Below are positions 59,268 to 64,000 of a DNA stretch of 64,000 nucleotides, piece after piece. Origin of the DNA: CAZQQN01 sp964595485 (GTDB lineage: Bacteria > Bacteroidota > Bacteroidia > CAILMK01 > CAYYUA01). The first letter of the stretch is position 1; each line of letters opens with the position of its first letter. The stretch is taken from assembly GCA_964595485.1 (NCBI GenBank), contig CAZQQN010000006.1, positions 28,104 to 92,103 on the forward strand, written 5' to 3'. Position numbers and translations under genes: made by a program. The notes under the pieces are model-generated. The model searched no databases. It was not told where the DNA came from and saw nothing but the letters and a program-made list of their open reading frames with translations.

Positions 59268-60290
59268 TTGACAGTTACCAGGTTTGTGATAGTGGGATTT
59301 GGCAATATCGGCAAGCGGCACGCAAAAATACTCCAACACATGGAGCAAGCTGAGCTAACTGCCATTGTTGATCTTGATCCCGAAAAAGAAAATACTGTAA
59401 ACGATCAGTTTAGTGTCCCTTGCTTCAGGTACTTGAATCAATTCTTACAGGCGGGGATTGAAGCAGATCTACTGGTGATTGCCACCCCCAATGGTTATCA
59501 TTACGAGCAGGCTTACCAAGCCCTTGCCCATGGTTTTCATGTTCTTGTGGAAAAACCCATTGCTCTGACTTCTGAGGCTTGTAAAAGCCTTATTGAAAAA
59601 GCCAACAAGGAAAATAAAAAACTCCATTGCGTACTGCAAAACCGGTACAGTCCGCCGGCCAGGTGGTTAAAACAGGTAGTTGATGAAAATTGGTTGGGCG
59701 ACTTGTTCATGGTAGACGTGAATTGTTTTTGGAACCGGGATGAACGCTATTATTCCAAAAATGATTGGCGTGGCGATCGACAGTTGGATGGCGGCACTTT
59801 GTTTACCCAATTCAGCCATTTCATTGACCTGATTATCTGGGTATTTGGTGATGCAACAAACGCTGAAGGCCGGTTTTTTAATTTTAACCACCGGGATACC
59901 ATAGATTTTGAAGACAGTGGCACATTAAACCTTTCCATGGACTGTGGTGCTAAAGTGGACTTTACCTATTCAACCTCGGTTTGGGATAAAAATATGGAAA
60001 GCAGTATATCAGTGATCGGGGAAAAGGGAAGTCTTAAAATTGGCGGCCAATACATGGATAGTATCGAACATTGCCATATTAAAGGGTATGATCAACCCAC
60101 CATCCCACCTGTGAATCCCCCGAATGATTACGGTCACTTTAAGGGTAGCGCTGCCAATCATTTTTATGTCCTTGATAATGTGATCAAGGCTTTGAATGAC
60201 CAACCGTATGAACTTGCCCATCCAGAGGAGGCCTGTAAAAGTATCGCATTAATTGAAAAGGTTTACCAGGATCGTTCTCCGGGAAAGTAA
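59268..60290 (+). CDS. Gfo/Idh/MocA family sugar dehydrogenase
   Basis: The 340-residue protein has an NAD-binding Rossmann domain (FVIVGFGNIGKRHAKIL), the family motif HVLVEKPIALT, and a C-terminal alpha-beta domain with DGGTLFTQFSHFIDL. It resembles enzymes that oxidise UDP-N-acetyl-sugars at C3 for surface polysaccharides (WlbA/WbpB-like), but this is only a guess from general similarity; no nucleotide-sugar genes are adjacent. The start is a TTG, with a GTG seven codons on as an alternative. Confidence 0.85.
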   Translation: MTVTRFVIVGFGNIGKRHAKILQHMEQAELTAIVDLDPEKENTVNDQFSVPCFRYLNQFLQAGIEADLLVIATPNGYHYEQAYQALAHGFHVLVEKPIALTSEACKSLIEKANKENKKLHCVLQNRYSPPARWLKQVVDENWLGDLFMVDVNCFWNRDERYYSKNDWRGDRQLDGGTLFTQFSHFIDLIIWVFGDATNAEGRFFNFNHRDTIDFEDSGTLNLSMDCGAKVDFTYSTSVWDKNMESSISVIGEKGSLKIGGQYMDSIEHCHIKGYDQPTIPPVNPPNDYGHFKGSAANHFYVLDNVIKALNDQPYELAHPEEACKSIALIEKVYQDRSPGK

Positions 60291-60310
60291 AAAGACAGAG
60301 AAGGGCGTAA

Positions 60311-60350
60311 AAAAAGGGACTCAAATTTTTTGACTAATTCGAGTCCCCTT
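60311..60350. terminator. Bidirectional terminator between Gfo/Idh and cysN
   Basis: AGGGACTC (60315-60322) pairs with GAGTCCCCT (60341-60349), extended by AAATT with AATT across one mismatch. An A-run lies on the left and, on the minus strand, becomes a T-run, so it can serve both converging genes, best for cysN. Confidence 0.75.
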
Positions 60351-60387
60351 CGCACAATTGTTAATTGCTGATTAGAAAAAACCAGCC

Positions 60388-61635
60388 TTATATAACCATT
60401 CCGGCAGCAATGGTGTTATTGGTATTCTCATCAATAATGATCATACTGCCCGTTCCCTTATTTTTCGTATAAGGATCGATGTAAAGCGGCTGGGAAGTCC
60501 TCAGCTTAACACGGCCAATGTCATTCAGACCGATCTTCTTATCATCTTCCACGCGGTGCAGGGTGTTGATATCAATTTTGTAAAGCACTTCTTTGATCAT
60601 ACCGCGAACTTCGTGGGTATTATGCTTGATGGCATATTTACCACGCGGCACAAGTGGTTCGTGGTACATCCAACAGATCATGATATCAAAATCCTGCTGA
60701 GCTGCTGGTTGATTGTTTTCCTTAACAATCATATCACCACGGCTAATATCCAGGTCATCCTCCAGCTCCATAGCCACCGATAGTGGCGGATACGCTTCTT
60801 CGACATCCTTATCAGCTATGTGGACGGTTTTAACTTTAGTCTGAAAGCCAGAAGGTAAAGCCATAACTTCATCACCGGGTTTGAATACCCCGCCTTCAAC
60901 ACGGCCCGCATAGCCACGATAATCGTGGTATTCTTTCTTTCGCGGCCTGATTACATGCTGAACCGGGAACCGGGAATCTACATAATCGTAATCTGTCGTT
61001 AGCGGAACATTTTCAAGGTTGTAGAGTAAAGAAGCGCCCTGATACCAATCCATGTTGGCGGAGCCCTCAACCACATTGTCCCCATCCAGGGCGCTAATAG
61101 GTATGAACTCGAGATCAGGGATATTAATCTTGGATACAAAAGAAAGGAAATCCTTTTTAATATTATCGAAAACTTCCTCACTGTATTCCACTAAGTCCAT
61201 CTTATTAATGCACACAAAAACGTGGTTAATACCTAATAAGTTGGTAATGAAAGTGTGGCGTCTTGTCTGTTCGGTTACGCCTTTCCGGGCATCAATTAGG
61301 ATAATGGCAAGTTCGGAGTTTGAGGCACCGGTTACCATATTCCGGGTGTATTGAACGTGACCCGGCGTATCAGCTAAAATGAATTTACGCTTAGGGGTGG
61401 CAAAATACCGATAAGCAACATCAATGGTAATGCCTTGTTCGCGTTCAGCTTTCAGCCCGTCAGTAACAAGCGCAAAATTGGTGGTGTCTTCACCCCGCTT
61501 TTTACTGGTTTCTTCTACGGCTTCTAACTGATCCTGGAAAATGGTTTTGGAATCATAAAGCAAACGACCTATTAAGGTGCTTTTGCCGTCATCAACACTA
61601 CCAGCTGTGGCAAACCTCAGTAAATCCATAGTCAA
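60388..61635 (-). CDS. cysN: Sulfate adenylyltransferase subunit 1 (GTPase)
   Basis: The 415-residue protein is an EF-Tu-like GTPase with G1 GSVDDGKSTL, G3 DTPGHVQ and G4 NKMD, followed by two beta-barrel domains. It stimulates CysD in forming adenosine 5'-phosphosulfate from ATP and sulfate. There is no C-terminal CysC fusion; the kinase is encoded separately at 62.7 kb. It is the last gene of cysC-cysD-cysN. Confidence 0.95.
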   Translation of the reverse strand: MTMDLLRFATAGSVDDGKSTLIGRLLYDSKTIFQDQLEAVEETSKKRGEDTTNFALVTDGLKAEREQGITIDVAYRYFATPKRKFILADTPGHVQYTRNMVTGASNSELAIILIDARKGVTEQTRRHTFITNLLGINHVFVCINKMDLVEYSEEVFDNIKKDFLSFVSKINIPDLEFIPISALDGDNVVEGSANMDWYQGASLLYNLENVPLTTDYDYVDSRFPVQHVIRPRKKEYHDYRGYAGRVEGGVFKPGDEVMALPSGFQTKVKTVHIADKDVEEAYPPLSVAMELEDDLDISRGDMIVKENNQPAAQQDFDIMICWMYHEPLVPRGKYAIKHNTHEVRGMIKEVLYKIDINTLHRVEDDKKIGLNDIGRVKLRTSQPLYIDPYTKNKGTGSMIIIDENTNNTIAAGMVI

Positions 61636-61680
61636 TTAACTCCTTAAATCTTTTATAAAATTGGCTTATTCAATAATGAT

Positions 61681-62586
61681 TTAAAAATACCCTTCTTTTT
61701 TCCGGTCTTCCATAGAAGACTCAGAACGCTTATCATCAGCCCTCCCTGCTCTTTCGGTTACCCGTTGGGTGGCTACCTCATCAATGACCTCCTTGAGCGT
61801 AGATGCTTCTGAAACGAAAGCTCCGGTACAGGTCATATCACCCACTGTCCTGAACCGGACGTTCAATTCCTCCACTTTTTCATCTTCTCGTGGCTGAACA
61901 AAATCTGAAACGGCTAAGTAAACTCCGTTACGGTTGATGACCTTGCGTTGATGGGAAAAATAAATGGCCGGCAGTGGAAGTGCTTGCTCATAAACATATT
62001 GCCAAACATCCATTTCCGTCCAATTACTGATAGGAAATACGCGAAAATGCTCACCCGGCTCTTTACGGCCGTTGAAAGTATTCCATATCTCTGGCCTTTG
62101 TTGTTTGGGATCCCATTGCCCAAATTCATCCCGGTGACTGAAAAACCTTTCTTTAGCCCTGGCTTTTTCCTCATCTCGCCGGGCTCCCCCTAATGCAGCA
62201 TCAAACTGATGTTCTTCGATCGCATCCATTAAAGTTACCGATTGAAGCTTATTGCGGCTTGCATTGGCTCCCTTCTCTTCTTTCACGCGGCCCTGATCAA
62301 TGGAATCCTGAACGTATTTTACCATTAATTCAGCATCGTAGGAATCAATAACCTTATCGCGGAAATCAATCGTCTCCTGAAAATTATGACCGGTATCAAC
62401 GTGAACTATCGGAAATGGTATGCGAGCCGGGTAAAATGCTTTATAGGCTAAATGCAAAACGACCACCGAGTCTTTACCACCTGAGAAAAGTAACATCGGA
62501 TTTTCAAATTGAGCAGCTACCTCCCTGAGGACATAAATGGATTCAGCCTCCAACTGCTCAAGGTGCGAAAGGGTGTAATCCTTCAT
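61681..62586 (-). CDS. cysD: Sulfate adenylyltransferase subunit 2
   Basis: The 301-residue protein has the PP-loop FSGGKDSVVVLHLA, the VHVDTGHNFQETIDFRD strand and the C-terminal GRADDKRSESSMEDRKKEGYF tail, split here, typical of CysD. It catalyses adenylyl transfer to sulfate and needs CysN, whose gene lies 45 bp downstream. Confidence 0.96.
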   Translation of the reverse strand: MKDYTLSHLEQLEAESIYVLREVAAQFENPMLLFSGGKDSVVVLHLAYKAFYPARIPFPIVHVDTGHNFQETIDFRDKVIDSYDAELMVKYVQDSIDQGRVKEEKGANASRNKLQSVTLMDAIEEHQFDAALGGARRDEEKARAKERFFSHRDEFGQWDPKQQRPEIWNTFNGRKEPGEHFRVFPISNWTEMDVWQYVYEQALPLPAIYFSHQRKVINRNGVYLAVSDFVQPREDEKVEELNVRFRTVGDMTCTGAFVSEASTLKEVIDEVATQRVTERAGRADDKRSESSMEDRKKEGYF

Positions 62587-62642
62587 AGAATCTGGGCTGT
62601 TTTATCCTTTTGTTTTGATCTGATAAGGGTTGTTAAAAGGTG

Positions 62643-62650
62643 CAAAGATA
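62643..62650 (-). promoter_or_regulatory. Candidate -7 box for cysD-cysN
   Basis: On the minus strand the bases read TATCTTTG followed by CA, a strong match to the Bacteroidota -7 element, 57 bp before the cysD start. The -33 region is not clear. Confidence 0.55.
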
Positions 62651-62715
62651 ATGTTTTTATTTTTAGTTCCGTTAACTATTGACCACCAATACTAATTTAA
62701 TTGGGTAAACGGTTT

Positions 62716-63324
62716 TTAACTTTGCTTTTTGCCCCCTTTAATATAGGGCAAAATACCTTCAAACAACGCTTCAATACTTTCTGCTACAGATTTTTGGTCT
62801 GTCCTGATTTCCAAAAAGGGGCTTTCTGGCTTTTCAAATTCACTGTGAATACCGGTAAAATCCTGGATATCACCGTCTCTTGCTTTTTTGTAAAGCCCTT
62901 TCACATCCCGTTGCTCACATACTTCTAAAGGGCAATTCACGAAGATTTCGTAAAAATCGGCCTCTTGTATAATATCTTTTGCCATTTGCCGAATAGCTAA
63001 ACTGGGACTTATAAAAGAATTGATGGTAATAACCCCGCATTCAACAAACAAACGGGAGACTTCTGCGACTCGTCTAATGTTTTCACGTCTTTCATCATCC
63101 GAAAAACCCAGGTTATTGCATAACCCTGAACGAACATTGTCTCCGTCTAATAGTTTGGTCAGGTACCCTTCCTGAAATAAACGTTGTTCCAAACCTTTGG
63201 CAATGGTGCTTTTACCGGATCCGGATAAACCGGTCATCCATAAAGCTATGCCTTTTTGCCTTAATAATTGCTCTTTATCCGCTCGCTTTAGGATCTGGTC
63301 AAAAATAGGGTGGATGTTTTCCAA
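62716..63324 (-). CDS. cysC: Adenylylsulfate kinase
   Basis: The 202-residue protein has the P-loop WMTGLSGSGKSTIAKGLE, the motif LLDGDNVRSGLC, and FEIFVNCPLEVCEQRDVKGLYKKA, split between two strands, all of the APS kinase family. It phosphorylates APS to PAPS, the sulfate donor. With cysD and cysN 129 bp downstream it forms a PAPS-producing cluster. No PAPS reductase or sulfotransferase is in the window. Confidence 0.95.
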   Translation of the reverse strand: MENIHPIFDQILKRADKEQLLRQKGIALWMTGLSGSGKSTIAKGLEQRLFQEGYLTKLLDGDNVRSGLCNNLGFSDDERRENIRRVAEVSRLFVECGVITINSFISPSLAIRQMAKDIIQEADFYEIFVNCPLEVCEQRDVKGLYKKARDGDIQDFTGIHSEFEKPESPFLEIRTDQKSVAESIEALFEGILPYIKGGKKQS

Positions 63325-63343
63325 GTTTCTGGGCTTTTTTTTG

Positions 63344-63351
63344 CAAAGGTA
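63344..63351 (-). promoter_or_regulatory. Candidate -7 box for cysC
   Basis: On the minus strand the bases read TACCTTTG followed by CA, identical to the tRNA-Glu -7 element, 20 bp before the cysC ATG. The -33 region is not clear. With a second box before cysD, cysC and cysDN may have separate promoters. Confidence 0.55.
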
Positions 63352-63901
63352 ATGAGTTTAATGGCATTACAGGTATGAGAATATACTTAGTAATTGAGGA
63401 GCTTTCTAAATTATAGGTAGTTTAAAACAAAGACCTTTCACTCGCAATTTGTTGAATAAGTAATTTAATGTTGTAATAGCTTAGGCGTTTTTACTAACCT
63501 TTTTGCCAATATTTTTGTTGATTATTCATAAAAGTTCATAGCAAAATCAATGTCCATTCTTGTTATTAAGAGCTCAACAATTTCTCATTAGGTCTTAGAA
63601 AGGGGAGTTCAGAAATAAAGCCATTAAAAGCATGATTTGGCACGATAAAACCTGTCTTATGCTTTCTGTGCCCTATTTAAAAACCTTTTTTGACCATGTA
63701 ATTCGGATTAAAAATTGGCTTTTTCATTTCCATTTTCCGGGTTAATTTGGTAGCTTAAATGAAACGTTTCAATGTTTTTTATCAGGCTTTTGATACTTAG
63801 GCTAAGCCTATTGAGTGATCTGTAAAACAACGCAAAAGAAAACCTTTACGATTGGTACAATTCAAAGAATTTTATTACCTTTAAATTTAATGGCTTCAAA
63901 T
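63352..63901. other. AT-rich spacer of about 550 bp
   Basis: No gene is visible on either strand. It contains two interleaved complementary pairs, AAAGCAT (63627-63633) with ATGCTTT (63659-63665), and GGCAC (63639-63643) with GTGCC (63668-63672), which could form a pseudoknot if transcribed. A promoter-like site lies near its 3' end. Confidence 0.4.
63852..63883 (+). promoter_or_regulatory. Candidate promoter for the last gene
   Basis: TTG (63852-63854) is followed after 21 bp by TACCTTTA, one base off TAnnTTTG. It ends about 20 bp before the ATG of the exported protein. Confidence 0.45.
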
Positions 63902-64000
63902 ATGAAAAAATCTTACATTTTTAATCTCTTGCTTATTGCAGGATTTTGCTTTGGGCCTCCAGCCTTTGGTGGAGAAGATAACCCGGAGCCCTTAAGGAAT
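63902..64000 (+). CDS. N terminus of an exported protein, 3' end missing
   Basis: An ATG at 63902 opens a frame of 33 codons that runs off the window. It begins MKKSYIFNLLLIAGFCFG and reads as a classical signal peptide with cleavage near AFGGE. The mature part is too short to identify. A promoter-like site precedes it. Confidence 0.7.
   Translation, partial: MKKSYIFNLLLIAGFCFGPPAFGGEDNPEPLRN

Noticed and set aside
1..64000. CRISPR array, phage, transposon or defence system
   Set aside because: I saw no regularly spaced repeats, integrase, transposase, terminal repeats or known defence genes; the PglZ domain here belongs to PorX, not to a BREX or Pgl system, as shown by its N-terminal receiver domain.

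Overview
The window looks like ordinary chromosomal DNA from a member of the Bacteroidota, most likely order Cytophagales. The evidence is: type IX secretion (T9SS) components (a Plug protein, PorW/SprE, PorX) and a secreted hydrolase with a T9SS C-terminal sorting domain; a TonB-dependent receptor paired with a DUF4249 lipoprotein; an LpxC-FabZ fusion; an F-type ATPase operon without the beta and epsilon genes; and promoters of the Bacteroidota type (TAnnTTTG at -7) with few Shine-Dalgarno sites. The DNA is AT-rich. I saw no phage, insertion sequence, CRISPR array, rRNA or defence island. One tRNA gene (Glu, UUC) is present.

Layout. 1-5.8 kb: the 3' end of a membrane metalloprotease, the T9SS Plug protein, an NRDE protein and a MoxR-VWA pair. 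5.8-10.2 kb: a cobalamin-binding-type protein, a receiver-only response regulator, a NUDIX hydrolase overlapping guanine deaminase, gapA and tRNA-Glu. 10.2-17.8 kb: a DCC-family protein, a TonB receptor plus DUF4249 pair, tadA, a DsbD with two N-terminal domains, and gmhA. 17.8-25.4 kb, almost all on the minus strand: a DUF6029/Omp28/DUF1684 envelope cluster, rpsT-radC, a TlpA-like thioredoxin, and hppD-hmgA for tyrosine breakdown. 25.4-30.3 kb: a class A penicillin-binding protein behind porW/sprE, which is split by a frameshift. 30.6-37.9 kb: an M23 peptidase and a bactofilin running into the ATP synthase genes (atpZ, a small membrane protein, atpB-E-F-H-A-G). 37.9-43.8 kb, minus strand: maf, a lone ABC ATPase, and HD-hydrolase/lpxD/lpxC-fabZ/lpxA for lipid A. 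43.9-49.6 kb: porX-tsaE, alanine dehydrogenase, an unknown secreted protein and prfA. 49.7-60.3 kb: a CocE/NonD-type T9SS cargo, a universal stress protein, an M32 carboxypeptidase, a TolC-adaptor pair without a permease, gpsA and a Gfo/Idh/MocA dehydrogenase. 60.4-63.3 kb: cysC-cysD-cysN for sulfate activation. The window closes with the first codons of a secreted protein.

How the genes fit together. Much of the window concerns the cell envelope: lipid A synthesis (lpxD, lpxC-fabZ, lpxA), heptose precursor (gmhA), peptidoglycan (PBP1A, M23, bactofilin), protein secretion (Plug, PorW, PorX), periplasmic thiol chemistry (DsbD, TlpA-like) and outer-membrane uptake. The rest is housekeeping. I did not find a convincing new biological system. 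The observations most worth a second look are the broken porW reading frame, a strong hairpin between atpE and atpF, a perfect 15-bp inverted repeat just ahead of the M32 carboxypeptidase, the duplicated DsbD sensor domain, and the TolC-adaptor pair lacking a transporter.
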